This document shows positions 7,642 to 16,385 of a stretch of DNA of 64,000 bases, in pieces; the first letter of the stretch is position 1, and each line of letters starts with the position of its first letter. The notes below the pieces were generated by a model. The model ran no database searches. It saw nothing but the letters and a program-made list of their open reading frames with translations, and was not told the origin of the DNA. The stretch spans positions 62,001-126,000 of the forward strand of contig NZ_VLKJ01000005.1 of NCBI RefSeq assembly GCF_007830315.1, given 5' to 3'. Source of the DNA: Novosphingobium taihuense (lineage in GTDB: Bacteria > Pseudomonadota > Alphaproteobacteria > Sphingomonadales > Sphingomonadaceae). The position numbers and the translations under genes were made by a program.

Positions 7642-9060
7642 ATGAACATGAAGAAGGCGCTTTGCGCCTCGGTTGCGCTCGCCACCATGGCGCTCGCCAC
7701 CACGCCCGCCTATGCCGGCACTGCCGAACTTCTCAAGCGACTGCACGAAAAGGGCATCCTCTCCGACGAGGAATATGCCGAACTGCTCGCCGAGGAAAAC
7801 AAGCCTTCGCCAGCCGCCGCCGCGCCTTCCGGCGACACCATGACCCGCGCCACGGAATCGGTCGATTCCAGCCGCATGGTACGCATGGCTTCCAGCGGCA
7901 TCGGCCTTGAGGTCGGCCCGGCAACCATCACCTTCTCAGGCTCGGTCAACGGCTTCTACGTTCACGACAACCCCGCCACGCCAACCGCCCGCACGGCCGT
8001 CACCGGCGGCATCGCCAGCGTCGGCTCGAACAACTCCAGCGCCATCCGCAACGGGTTGCTCCCCGGCTTTCTCAAGGTTTCGGTCGCGGCCAAGCAGTCG
8101 GGCTGGGACGTGGGCGCCACGTTCGGCATGTATCCGGGCATCAACTCCACCGCCTATGGTGCGCTTGGCGCCAACAACGGCGGCCAGCCGACCGCGCTTG
8201 CCACTGCCGGGATCGACTTCCGCCAGACCTTCATGACCTTCGGAAAGCCCAACGTCGGCACTTTCAAGATCGGCCGCGATATCGGCCTCTTCGCCTCCGA
8301 AGCGATCCTGAATGACATCACCCTGCTGTCCTCGGGCACCCCCGGAAACAATGTCGCACCCGGCAACACTACACTGGGCCGCATCGGCGTCGGCTATATC
8401 TACACCGATTTCCAGCCGCAGATCACCTACACTTCACCCAACTTCAAGGGCCTGCAGGCCTCGGTCGGCGTGTTCCAGCCGCTGTCCTCGCTCACCGGCC
8501 CGGCCGAAAGCAATTCGGCTCCCGGCTTCCAGGGCAAGGTCACCTATGACGGCAAGTTCGGCGACGTTGCCGCGCGCCTTTGGGTCTCGGGTATCACCCA
8601 GAAGCACGATCTGGTTGGCGGCGGTGAATACACCGGCAGCGGCGTGGACTTCGGTGGCAAGGTCACCGTCGGCCCGGTCACCGCGACCGGCTACTACTAC
8701 ACCGCCAGCGGCCTTGGCACGACCGTGCTCGGCCTGTTCGACACGGGTGCCCCGCAGACCGGCCCCGGCATCGCCAAGCGCGATTCCAGCGGCTTCTATG
8801 CCCAGGCGCTCGCCACCTTCGGCAAGCTCTCGGTCGGCGGCAGCTATGGCGAAAGCCGCCTCGATTACGCCAGCAACGCCGACCGCCTCGCCAACCCCAA
8901 CCTGCTCGACGTCAACTCGAGCTACGTCGGGCAAGTGCGCTATGGCCTGACCTCGTGGGTCACGCTGATCGGCGAATACGTGCATTCGAAGGCCGTCGCC
9001 CACTCGGGCAACAAGGCTGAAAGCGATGCCGTTGCAGTCGGCGGAATCCTGTTCTTCTGA
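7642..9060 (+). CDS. Outer-membrane porin with N-terminal coiled-coil segment
   Basis: About 472 residues. A signal peptide (ending TPAYAG) is followed by a short helical stretch (TAELLKRLHEKGILSDEEYAELLAE) and a porin-type beta-barrel with alternating aromatic/polar strands. The protein ends in aromatic residues (GGILFF), as outer-membrane barrels do. It is of the Gram-negative porin class seen in alpha- and betaproteobacteria, probably a passive channel for the alcohol substrate or another small solute. The start is ATG at 7642, eight bases after AGGAGG; ATG at 7636 is too close to the ribosome site. It has its own promoter region with copy 3 of the dyad. Substrate unknown. Confidence 0.85.
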   Translation: MNMKKALCASVALATMALATTPAYAGTAELLKRLHEKGILSDEEYAELLAEENKPSPAAAAPSGDTMTRATESVDSSRMVRMASSGIGLEVGPATITFSGSVNGFYVHDNPATPTARTAVTGGIASVGSNNSSAIRNGLLPGFLKVSVAAKQSGWDVGATFGMYPGINSTAYGALGANNGGQPTALATAGIDFRQTFMTFGKPNVGTFKIGRDIGLFASEAILNDITLLSSGTPGNNVAPGNTTLGRIGVGYIYTDFQPQITYTSPNFKGLQASVGVFQPLSSLTGPAESNSAPGFQGKVTYDGKFGDVAARLWVSGITQKHDLVGGGEYTGSGVDFGGKVTVGPVTATGYYYTASGLGTTVLGLFDTGAPQTGPGIAKRDSSGFYAQALATFGKLSVGGSYGESRLDYASNADRLANPNLLDVNSSYVGQVRYGLTSWVTLIGEYVHSKAVAHSGNKAESDAVAVGGILFF

Positions 9061-9084
9061 GCCGGATTTCAAAAACTTAACATC

Positions 9085-9100
9085 CGGTACCCAAGTCCAC
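9085..9100. promoter_or_regulatory. Possible degenerate PQQ-island dyad (TonB receptor promoter)
   Basis: On the minus strand this reads GTGGACTTGGGTACCG. It keeps the TGGACT and GG core of the island element but lacks the outer TT and AA. It lies about 80 bases upstream of the first TonB receptor. Weak support. Confidence 0.3.
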
Positions 9101-9179
9101 CCTTGTCGGCGGCGTCGATTGCTCCCAAAGCGCCGCCGACATACCCGTTTTCACATCGTCATCCGGAAAGTCGCAGCAG

Positions 9180-11201
9180 ATGGACGACAACCGCTTCCTG
9201 CGTGCCTGCAGCCTCCTGGCCGCAGCCGCCCTCGCATCGACTGCTCTGCCCGCATTTGCGGACGAAGGCCCCAATGGCGAGATCGTCGTTTCCGGCAAGG
9301 GCCTGGAGAAGACCCCCGGCACGCCCGCCTATTCCACGGTCGAGATCGGCCGCGATGCCATCACCACGTCTGCCTCTGGCCGCATCGAGGATGTGCTGAC
9401 CTCGGTCGCAGGATTCCAGCAATTCCGCCGGTCAGACAGCCGCTCGTCCAACCCCTCGGCCCAGGGCGTTACCTTGCGCGCATTGGGCGGCAACGCCACC
9501 AGCCGCGCGCTCGTCCTGCTCGATGGCGTGCCGATGGCCGATCCGTTCTTCGGCTATGTCCCGCTCCCGGCACTTGTCCCCGATACGCTCGGCTCGATCC
9601 GCGTGACGCGAGGTGGCGGCTCCGGCCCGTTCGGCGCCGGTGCCCTTTCCGGCACCATCGAACTGGAGAGTGCAGGCCCAGACCAGCTCGGCCTGATCAA
9701 TGGCCAAGTCCTCGCCAGCCAGCGCGGCGAGACGGAAGCCGCCCTGAGCATCGCGCCCCGCCTCGGCTCCGGCTTTGCGGTCGTCTCGGGCCGCTGGGAT
9801 CGGGGCAAGGGCTTCTTCACGACTCCGCAAGCCCAGCGCGTCCCCGCCACCGTCCGCGCCCGCTACGAATCGTGGTCCACCCAGATCCGCGCCGTCGCCC
9901 CGCTGACCGATACGGTAGAGCTTCAGGCCCGCGCGCTTGTCTATCGCGATGACCGCCTGCTGCGCTTCAAGGGTGCTACCACCTCCAGCGAAGGGCAGGA
10001 CGCCAGCCTGCGCCTCGTCGGTCGCGGCGATTGGCAGTTCGATGCGCTTGCCTATGTCCAGGTTCGCAATTTCGACAACATCGTCGTCTCCGCCACCAGT
10101 TTCAAACCCACGCTGGATCAGTACGATACGCCCGCCCAAGGCCTCGGCGGGAAGTTCGAACTGCGCCCGCCGATGGGGCAGAACGATGTCTTGCGCCTCG
10201 GCGTGGATTGGCGCCGCGCATCGGGCACGATGAAGGAAAACGCGATCAGCGCTGCCACCGGCGCGATCACCGCGCGCCGCCGGGCAGGGGGTGTCAATAC
10301 CGACCTCGGCTTCTACGCCGAGAACGACCTGACGCTGGGCAAGCTCGTCCTCACCGGCGGCCTGCGGGCCGACCGCACCGTGATTGCCGATGGCTACTTC
10401 GAGGTACGCAACAACGCGGGCGCCGTCACCAGCCGTAGCGACTATGCGACGCAGAGCGACTGGACCGTCACCTGGCGCGGCGGCGCGGTCTTCCGCGCCA
10501 ACGACATGATCGCCCTGCGCGCCGCAGCCTACACCGGCCTGCGCCAGCCGACCTTGAACGAACTCTACCGCCCGTTCACCGTCTTCCCGGTGACGACACA
10601 GGCCAACGCAGCTCTGCGCAACGAAAAGCAGAAAGGCTTCGAGGCCGGGATCGACCTCACCCCTGCCGAGGGCATCCGCCTCTCGGTTACCGGGTTCGAC
10701 AACCGGATCGAGAACGCCGTGGCCAACGTGACCATCGGCACCAACTTGCGCCAGCGCCAGAATGTCGACCAGATCCGCGCCCGCGGCATCGAGGCTGCAG
10801 CCCATGCCGAAATCGGCATCGTCCGCTTCGACGGCTCGCTGGCATGGACCGATGCGGAAGTGCGCAACGGTGCTGCGTCCACGCTCACCGGCAAGCGCCC
10901 CGCCCAGACCCCGCGCATCGCCGCATCGGCCACGCTCGGCCTTGCACCTGCCGCAGGGTGGGACTTCGCTGCCACGCTCCGCCACGTCGGCCAGCAGTAT
11001 GAAGACGATCTCCAGATCGACAGCCTCAAGGCTGCGACAACGCTCGATCTCTTCGCGCAAGTGCCCTTGCCCAAGGGCATCAGCCTGATCCTGCGGGCGG
11101 AGAACGTGTTCGATACCGATATCGTCACGCGCAATGCGGGCGGCTCGATGGACCTTGGCAACCCGCGCACGGTATGGGCGGGCCTTCGCGTGAAGATCTG
11201 A
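9180..11201 (+). CDS. TonB-dependent outer-membrane receptor A of the PQQ island
   Basis: A 673-residue receptor. A signal peptide (ending LPAFADE) precedes a TonB-box-like segment (GEIVVSGKG) and a plug domain (about 45-160) with RIEDVLTSVAGFQ, LRALGGNATSRALVLLDGVP and VTRGGGSGPFGAG. A 22-strand barrel follows, with the late LFAQVPLPKGISLILRAENVFDTD element. It takes up a scarce ligand at the cost of the proton motive force. Four bases separate it from a second receptor, an unusual tandem. Placement among PQQ dehydrogenase genes suggests PQQ, a lanthanide chelate or the alcohol substrate as cargo; the sequence alone does not decide. Confidence 0.88.
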   Translation: MDDNRFLRACSLLAAAALASTALPAFADEGPNGEIVVSGKGLEKTPGTPAYSTVEIGRDAITTSASGRIEDVLTSVAGFQQFRRSDSRSSNPSAQGVTLRALGGNATSRALVLLDGVPMADPFFGYVPLPALVPDTLGSIRVTRGGGSGPFGAGALSGTIELESAGPDQLGLINGQVLASQRGETEAALSIAPRLGSGFAVVSGRWDRGKGFFTTPQAQRVPATVRARYESWSTQIRAVAPLTDTVELQARALVYRDDRLLRFKGATTSSEGQDASLRLVGRGDWQFDALAYVQVRNFDNIVVSATSFKPTLDQYDTPAQGLGGKFELRPPMGQNDVLRLGVDWRRASGTMKENAISAATGAITARRRAGGVNTDLGFYAENDLTLGKLVLTGGLRADRTVIADGYFEVRNNAGAVTSRSDYATQSDWTVTWRGGAVFRANDMIALRAAAYTGLRQPTLNELYRPFTVFPVTTQANAALRNEKQKGFEAGIDLTPAEGIRLSVTGFDNRIENAVANVTIGTNLRQRQNVDQIRARGIEAAAHAEIGIVRFDGSLAWTDAEVRNGAASTLTGKRPAQTPRIAASATLGLAPAAGWDFAATLRHVGQQYEDDLQIDSLKAATTLDLFAQVPLPKGISLILRAENVFDTDIVTRNAGGSMDLGNPRTVWAGLRVKI

Positions 11202-11205
11202 AGCG

Positions 11206-13458
11206 ATGCGTAAGCTGATCCCCCTTCTCATTTCCGTCGCTCCCATTCCGGCCCTCGCGCAGGAAGCGCAGCAGATCGTCGTCAACGCGCCGGGCGGCAC
11301 GATTGACCTTGATGAAGCGCGGGGACTCGATCTTGCCGCCATCGACGCCTCGGGCCGTGCCGATCTCGGCCGCGCGCTCGAACGCGCCATCCCCGGCATG
11401 ACGCTGGGCGAGGCCGCGGGCAATCCGTGGCAGGCGACGCTGAACTGGCGCGGGTTTTCCGCTGGCGCACTGCAGGGCATGGAGCAGGGCCTTGCCGTCT
11501 ATCTCGATGGCGTGCGCTTCAACCAGCCGTTCGGCGATGTCGTCCTGCTCGATCTCATGCCCGATACCGTGCTGGTCAGCGCGCAGGTCAATGATGCCAA
11601 CCCGGTCCTTGGCCGCAATGCTCTCGCCGGATCGCTGCTCGTCCAGACCGGCGATGGACTGAGCCTTGCCGGCCTCAAGGCGCAGGGCGATCTGGATAGC
11701 GAAGGCATGGTCGGCGGCGCGGTCAGCTACGGCACCGGCACCGCCCAAAGCAATCTGCTCGTCGCTTTTGAGGCCCGCCGCGACGCGGGCTGGCGCGTCG
11801 CCAGCCCCTCGAAGCTCTATCGCGCCTTCGCCAAGGGCATCCATCAGGGCGATGGCTGGGGCGTCGAACTCTCCGCGCTCGGCGCATCGACCGACCTTAC
11901 CGGCAACGGCGTCGCCCCGATCGAACTGCTCGACGCCAAATACAACGCAGTGTTCACCCGGCCCGATACCACCCGCACCCGCTTTGCCCGGCTGATTGCG
12001 GCGCCATGGCTGGCCACGGGCGATACCGGCCGCCTGGAACTGCGCGCCCACTGGCAATACCTCGATCGCCGCAATGCCAACGGTGACCTTGCCGATTTCG
12101 GCGCCTGCGATGCCAACCTGGCGCGGCTCTGCGTCGAGGATGACGACGACGGTTTCAGCGACCCGCTATTTTCGGGCGGCACTCCTATTGCGGCCGACGC
12201 AGCAGGCGATGATCCCGCCGTGTTCAATCGCGGCAAGGAGCGCACCCACGCCTATGGCGCCACCCTGCAATGGCTCGACGTGCACGAAACCGCCATCGGC
12301 CCTCGCCGCATCGCGCTTGGCGGCACATGGGAACGCGCCAGAACGCGCTTCGGCGCACAGACCGACCTTGGCGAGCTGGAAGAGGACCGCTCGGTCGAGG
12401 ACCTCGGCTTGCCGCTGGTTTCGGCAGGCGGCGCGATCCTGCCCGTCGATCTGGTCACCCGTTTGGATGACGTAGCCCTCTTTGCCAGCGCGCAGATCCC
12501 GCTGACGAGAGCACTCTCGGTCGAGGCCGGTGCGCGCTATTCCCGCAACCGCGTCGTCATGGATGACCGCCTCGGCACCGCGCTCGATGGCAACCACACG
12601 TTTGACCGGTTCAACCCTTCGGTCGAGTTCGACTATGCACTGGCCGAGGGCATTCACGCCACCGCAGGTTTCGCGCTCACCAGCCGTAATCCCACGCCTG
12701 CAGAATTGAGCTGCGCCGATCCCGACGCCCCGTGCACGCTGGCCAACTTCTTTATCGCCGACCCTCACCTCAGCCAGGTGACGGCAACCAACTGGCACGG
12801 CGGGATCAATGCCATGGGCAAGGCGTTTGCCTGGCGCATCAATGTGTGGCGGTCGCAAACCAGCAACGACATCCGCATGATTGCCTCCACCGTGCGTGGC
12901 CGTGCCTATTTCGCCAATCTCGGCCACACCCGCAGGCAAGGCGTGGAAGCCTCGGCTGAATGGCGCCGCGATGGCTGGCACGCCTCGGCCAATTACGCCT
13001 TCACCGACGCGCGCTTCCGCGATGCCTTCACCATGTCGAGCCCGTCCAACCCGGCGGCGGACGACGAAGGTGCGATCATGGTCCGCCGCGGCGACCAGCT
13101 CCCCGCCGTGCCACGCCACGCCCTGAACCTGCGCCTCGCGCGCGAGGAACGCTCATGGTCGGCAGGCCTCACCCTGCGCGCTCGTTCAGGCCAGTATCTT
13201 GCGGGAGACGAAGGCAATGACAATCCCCGCACTCCTGGCTATGCCGTGTTCGATCTCGACGGCGCGGTAAATCTCGCTCCGGGCATCCGCCTCGTCGCCC
13301 AACTGCGCAACGTGCTGGACAAGCGCTACGCCACGTTCGGCACCTTCTCCGAAGTTGACGAGATCGACCTTGCCGAGGCCCCCGGCGCCGAAAACCCCCG
13401 CGCCTACGCCCCCGGCGCCCCGCGCAGGCTGACGGTGTCGCTCCGCGCGGAATTCTGA
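11206..13458 (+). CDS. TonB-dependent outer-membrane receptor B of the PQQ island
   Basis: A 750-residue receptor. A signal peptide (ending PALAQE) is followed by QQIVVNAPGG as TonB-box-like region, then a plug with GRALERAIPGMTLG, WRGFSAGALQGMEQGLAVYLDGVRFNQPFG and NPVLGRNALAGSLLVQTG. The barrel ends in a terminal Phe. The plug NPF-type loop resembles receptors of the Fe/B12-like and PqqU-like classes but is not diagnostic. An acidic loop (CVEDDDDGFSD, near 12131-12160) lies in an extracellular-type loop. It follows receptor A by four bases and so is cotranscribed. It ends next to an REP hairpin that separates it from the convergent metallohydrolase gene. Confidence 0.87.
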   Translation: MRKLIPLLISVAPIPALAQEAQQIVVNAPGGTIDLDEARGLDLAAIDASGRADLGRALERAIPGMTLGEAAGNPWQATLNWRGFSAGALQGMEQGLAVYLDGVRFNQPFGDVVLLDLMPDTVLVSAQVNDANPVLGRNALAGSLLVQTGDGLSLAGLKAQGDLDSEGMVGGAVSYGTGTAQSNLLVAFEARRDAGWRVASPSKLYRAFAKGIHQGDGWGVELSALGASTDLTGNGVAPIELLDAKYNAVFTRPDTTRTRFARLIAAPWLATGDTGRLELRAHWQYLDRRNANGDLADFGACDANLARLCVEDDDDGFSDPLFSGGTPIAADAAGDDPAVFNRGKERTHAYGATLQWLDVHETAIGPRRIALGGTWERARTRFGAQTDLGELEEDRSVEDLGLPLVSAGGAILPVDLVTRLDDVALFASAQIPLTRALSVEAGARYSRNRVVMDDRLGTALDGNHTFDRFNPSVEFDYALAEGIHATAGFALTSRNPTPAELSCADPDAPCTLANFFIADPHLSQVTATNWHGGINAMGKAFAWRINVWRSQTSNDIRMIASTVRGRAYFANLGHTRRQGVEASAEWRRDGWHASANYAFTDARFRDAFTMSSPSNPAADDEGAIMVRRGDQLPAVPRHALNLRLAREERSWSAGLTLRARSGQYLAGDEGNDNPRTPGYAVFDLDGAVNLAPGIRLVAQLRNVLDKRYATFGTFSEVDEIDLAEAPGAENPRAYAPGAPRRLTVSLRAEF

Positions 13459-13467
13459 CCGTCCCTT

Positions 13468-13560
13468 CGTCATTGCGAGGAGGCAAAGCCGACGAAGCAA
13501 TCCAGAGTCGCGCAAACCGCCCTGGATTGCTTCTCCCGCTGCGCGGGCTCGCAATGACGA
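13468..13560 (+). repeat. REP-like palindromic intergenic element, copy 1
   Basis: The element runs from CGTCATTGCGAG to CTCGCAATGACG, with the inner pair GAAGCAATCCAG / CTGGATTGCTTC. The whole can fold into one long hairpin. A second copy in opposite orientation lies at 53882-53964 and is nearly identical over the first 75 bases. Here it fills the gap between convergent genes, where it could stop transcription from both sides. Confidence 0.85.
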
Positions 13561-13583
13561 TCACAGGGCTGGAGGCCGGTCAG

Positions 13584-14522
13584 TCACAACCTCGGCAACA
13601 GTTCCGCCTCAAGTGCTGGATAGAAGTGCGAGACGCTGCGCTGCAATTCATAGCGCGCGGCCTTGAGCGCCGCGAAGCGCGGTGGGATCGGCAATTCGCC
13701 CGCCTCGCTCATGTCGAAGCCTTGAGCCACAGAGTCCCGCAGGGTAGCCTCAAGCCAGTCCAGCCAATCCCGCGTCTGCGCAATCGCGCTGCCATCGCGG
13801 TCAATCGGCCCGTGCCCCGGCAGCAGCAGCCTGTGGGGCAGGGCGGCGAGGACATCGAGTGACTTGCGCCAGTCGGGCAGGCTCGCGTGCGGCGTTGACG
13901 GCGCGCGGTCGTGGAACACCAGGTCACCCGCGATCAGTGTGCCGGTCGCCTCGTCGAGCAATGCCAGATCGCCGCCCGAATGGCCCTTCAACGCCAGCAG
14001 GCGAAACTTGCGCCCGCCGAATTCGGCTTGTCCGTCAGACAGATCGCCCTGCGGCAGGACCACGGCGGTGCCTTTCATCCAGTCGGCGAGCAGGCGATAC
14101 ATCGCGTCCGAAAACCCCTCACCATCGCGCTCCAGTTCGGCGCGGGTGGCGGGCAGGGCGTGGACAATCGCCGGATCAAACGCGGCCGCACCCATCGCAT
14201 GGTCGGGATGCAGGTGGCTGACATAGACCCGCCCCACCGCCTTGCCCGTCAGCCGCTGCGCCAATGCGCCCAGCGCCAGCCCATGTTCGCGCGAGACGCC
14301 GGGATCGAACAGCACCGCGCCTGCGTCCGTGGCGATGATCGCGCTGTTGGCAATTGCTCCGCCATTGGCAAAGCCGATCGCCTCGTCCGCCCCGCGCACC
14401 ATCCACAGGCCATCGCCTACGGGATCGGCCAAGGGATTGTATTTGCCTGCGAATTGCTCAGCGAACGCGGCGATTGGGGAGAGCAGTCCCGCCAGCACCA
14501 AAGCCCGCCGGTCAAGCCTCAT
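13584..14522 (-). CDS. Quinoprotein-relay zinc metallohydrolase (MBL fold)
   Basis: A 312-residue exported metallo-beta-lactamase-fold protein. An N-terminal signal (RRALVLAGLLSPIAAFA, twin-arginine-like) precedes the zinc motif HLHPDH (103-108). Further metal ligands are in KGHSGGD, AGDLVFHD and PGHGP, so the metal site looks complete. Members are annotated as quinoprotein relay system zinc metallohydrolases because they co-occur with PQQ dehydrogenases. The substrate is unknown; scavenging of reactive lactones or thioesters formed from aldehyde products is one possibility. The start ATG overlaps the SoxYZ-like stop (ATGA), so the two are coupled. Confidence 0.87.
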   Translation of the reverse strand: MRLDRRALVLAGLLSPIAAFAEQFAGKYNPLADPVGDGLWMVRGADEAIGFANGGAIANSAIIATDAGAVLFDPGVSREHGLALGALAQRLTGKAVGRVYVSHLHPDHAMGAAAFDPAIVHALPATRAELERDGEGFSDAMYRLLADWMKGTAVVLPQGDLSDGQAEFGGRKFRLLALKGHSGGDLALLDEATGTLIAGDLVFHDRAPSTPHASLPDWRKSLDVLAALPHRLLLPGHGPIDRDGSAIAQTRDWLDWLEATLRDSVAQGFDMSEAGELPIPPRFAALKAARYELQRSVSHFYPALEAELLPRL

Positions 14523-15280
14523 GCGCCGACCTTGCCGGGGAAGCGCAGGCCTGCGCTGTCGCGCGCCTCGAAGCTGATCGCGCCGCGCGCATTGACCACC
14601 ACGGTGAAGGCCGGGTCTTCGGCCACTGAGCCGAAAATTTCCATTTCGCCCAGCGACTTGCCGCTGTCATCGCGGATCGACAGGTGCTCGATGTTGTAGG
14701 CCGGGATGTTCTCGACCAGCCCGGTGTCCATCGGGTGGCGGAAGGTCATGCGCAGCCGCGTTTCGCCAGCCTTTTCAAGCCATTGCGCGCCCCGCACTTC
14801 GCCCAGATGGTCCGCCCAGTCCCCCTTCACGCGGGAAACCGGCGGGGCCGAGCAGCCGCCGCCCGCCGCATCGATCCACGCGCCGCCCACATGCCACGTC
14901 CCGTCGGCCGTCTGCACCGCTGCCCGCACCGGCGTGCGCTGGTCAAGCTTGATCCGCGTGGCGACAAAGGGTTCAGCCTCGGCGAGGCGATAATCGAGGG
15001 CGACCGGGATCGGATTGAGATCGGCGAAGAGCACGATGCGCCGCACGTCCGGCACGCTGCGTGCATCGACCGTGACCGGGAAAACACGTTGATTTTCAGC
15101 GATTTCTGGAATGCGCACAGCCACGCGGGGATCGAACACGATCTTGTCGGAACCGAACAGGCGCGCGGCGTGATGCTCCCACATCGGCGATTTCAGCGGG
15201 TCAACCGGCGCTGCCTGCGCATTGGCGGCAACGACAAATGACGCGACAGATGACAGGGCGGCAATCGTCAGTCTTCGCAT
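14519..15280 (-). CDS. Quinoprotein-associated SoxYZ-like carrier protein
   Basis: A 253-residue periplasmic fusion of a SoxY-like and a SoxZ-like domain. A signal peptide (ending ANAQA) is followed by the SoxY-type domain, which closes with GGGCSAP. C143 sits where SoxY carries its substrate-bearing cysteine (GGCGG). The SoxZ-like half follows (FRHPMDTG, NIEHLSIRDDSGKSL). No other sox sulfur-oxidation genes are present, so it is not thiosulfate oxidation. The family is known only by its link with PQQ dehydrogenases and may carry a product adduct. The start is taken at 15280 because GGGAG lies at usable distance; in-frame ATG 15289 and GTG 15304 are alternatives. It is translationally coupled to the metallohydrolase. 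Confidence 0.85.
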   Translation of the reverse strand: MRRLTIAALSSVASFVVAANAQAAPVDPLKSPMWEHHAARLFGSDKIVFDPRVAVRIPEIAENQRVFPVTVDARSVPDVRRIVLFADLNPIPVALDYRLAEAEPFVATRIKLDQRTPVRAAVQTADGTWHVGGAWIDAAGGGCSAPPVSRVKGDWADHLGEVRGAQWLEKAGETRLRMTFRHPMDTGLVENIPAYNIEHLSIRDDSGKSLGEMEIFGSVAEDPAFTVVVNARGAISFEARDSAGLRFPGKVGA

Positions 15281-15331
15281 TTCACGCATTCTCCCAAAGT
15301 TCACTATGCCGCCATCGCGCGCGCGGGCATA

Positions 15332-15347
15332 TTGGACCTTGGACCAA
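15332..15347. promoter_or_regulatory. PQQ-island dyad, copy 4 (divergent SoxYZ-like / rhodanese-like promoter)
   Basis: TTGGACCTTGGACCAA is the most symmetric copy (TTGG-N-CC-TT-GG-N-CCAA). It lies in the 92-base gap between two divergent accessory operons, placed to act on both. Confidence 0.62.
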
Positions 15348-15372
15348 TGACAACGAGGGGCGGGAAGGGCAC

Positions 15373-15960
15373 ATGGCAGTCACGATCCGAACCCTTGCGC
15401 TGGCTCTTGTCGGCATTCTCCAACTCCCCGGCAACTCTGCGGGGCAAACCGCCAACTCCCCCCCAACTCTCAGCGATGTCTTCGACGCAAACGGCTATCG
15501 CATCGCCCGTTACCGCGCTCCGGTCGATCGCCTGCCGACACCTGCGACCCGCATCGCGCTGGAGAAGGCGCTGAAGCTCAAACCAGGAGTCGATGCCCTG
15601 TTCATCGATGTCCTTCCCGCCGAAGGTGGCGTCCGCGATCCCGCCACCGGAATCTGGACTCTGGCGAGCGCGCACGAGACTATCCCCGGCGCGCTCTGGC
15701 ATCCGGAAACCGGGCGCGGCCAGCCGGAGGTGGCGTTGTGGCACGGTCTGCACGATGCGGTGGCGGCGGTGCGCGAGAAGTCGCCGGGGATGCCGGTCGT
15801 GCTGTTCTGCCGCACAGATTGCTGGATGGGCTGGAACGCCGCCCGCCGCCTTGCCCGCGATGGTTTCGGCAACGTCCTCTGGCTCGCCGAGGGGATCGAG
15901 GGCTGGCACGATGCTGGCCGGGCGCTGGTGCCTGCCCGGCCAGTTGTTATTGCCCCCTGA
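15373..15960 (+). CDS. PQQ-dependent catabolism-associated rhodanese-like protein (CXXCW family)
   Basis: A 195-residue secreted protein. A signal peptide (ending NSAGQ) is followed by a rhodanese-like fold with the DALFIDVLP strand and an active-site loop LFCRTDCWMGWNA holding C146, C150 and W151. The family is named for a CXXCW motif; the spacing read here is Cys-X3-Cys-Trp. Its role in PQQ-linked oxidation is not known; sulfur or redox chemistry in the periplasm is plausible. The start at 15373 follows GGGAAGGG; the longer in-frame extension runs back through the divergent promoter. It converges with the small cytochrome c gene (stops adjacent). Confidence 0.83.
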   Translation: MAVTIRTLALALVGILQLPGNSAGQTANSPPTLSDVFDANGYRIARYRAPVDRLPTPATRIALEKALKLKPGVDALFIDVLPAEGGVRDPATGIWTLASAHETIPGALWHPETGRGQPEVALWHGLHDAVAAVREKSPGMPVVLFCRTDCWMGWNAARRLARDGFGNVLWLAEGIEGWHDAGRALVPARPVVIAP

Positions 15961-16326
15961 TTACTTCAGCGTCTTGAGGTAGGCGATCAATTCGGCGCGC
16001 TTGGCCTTGTCCTTGATTCCGGGGAAGCTCATGCGGTTGCCGGGGACGAGTTTTGCGGGGCTTTCCAGCCACTTGTCGAGCGTGGCGTCATCAAGCTTGA
16101 GGCCCGATTTCTTCACCGCGTCGGAGAACTTGTAGGTGCCCTTCACGCCCATCTTGTGGCCGTAGACGCCATAGAGGTTGGGTCCGATCTTGTCGGGCGC
16201 GCCTTTGGTGTTGCTGTGGCAGACGGCGCAGCGTGCCCAGGTCGATGGCGGCGCGGCGGGACCAGCTTGCGCAGCGGTTGCGGTCAAAAGGGCGCCGGCG
16301 ATGAGCGCGAGGCGGAGGTTGGTCAT
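15961..16326 (-). CDS. Small class I cytochrome c
   Basis: A 121-residue secreted monohaem cytochrome of the mitochondrial/c2 type. A signal peptide (1-21) precedes CAVCH (33-37). A GPNLYGVYGHK loop follows, and Met99 in GNRMSFPGI is the sixth haem ligand. It is a likely mobile carrier between the PQQ dehydrogenase system and the terminal oxidase. The start at 16326 has GGGAGAG five bases upstream; the longer reading frame is not signal-like. Copy 5 of the island dyad lies 60 bases upstream, so the gene belongs to the regulon even though it is at the edge of the island. Confidence 0.9.
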   Translation of the reverse strand: MTNLRLALIAGALLTATAAQAGPAAPPSTWARCAVCHSNTKGAPDKIGPNLYGVYGHKMGVKGTYKFSDAVKKSGLKLDDATLDKWLESPAKLVPGNRMSFPGIKDKAKRAELIAYLKTLK

Positions 16327-16385
16327 GTCGTCTCTCCCGGATTCGTTACCCCGAGAGGTTTGACACGACCCCCTTGCCGCAAAAA

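Noticed and set aside
9432..11480. 682-codon open frame opposite the first TonB receptor
   Set aside because: Antisense artefact of codon bias; composition is not protein-like and it spans the receptor A/B junction.
12131..12160. Acidic stretch CVEDDDDGFSD in TonB receptor B as a lanmodulin-like metal loop
   Set aside because: It lacks the spaced 12-residue EF-hand pattern and occurs once; an ordinary extracellular loop is simpler.
13468..13560. REP hairpin as half of an insertion-sequence end
   Set aside because: No target duplication or transposase next to either copy; the internal symmetry fits a self-contained REP element.
14519..15280. SoxYZ-like gene as evidence for thiosulfate oxidation
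   Set aside because: No soxAX, soxB or soxCD in the window; the fusion form is a known companion of PQQ dehydrogenases.
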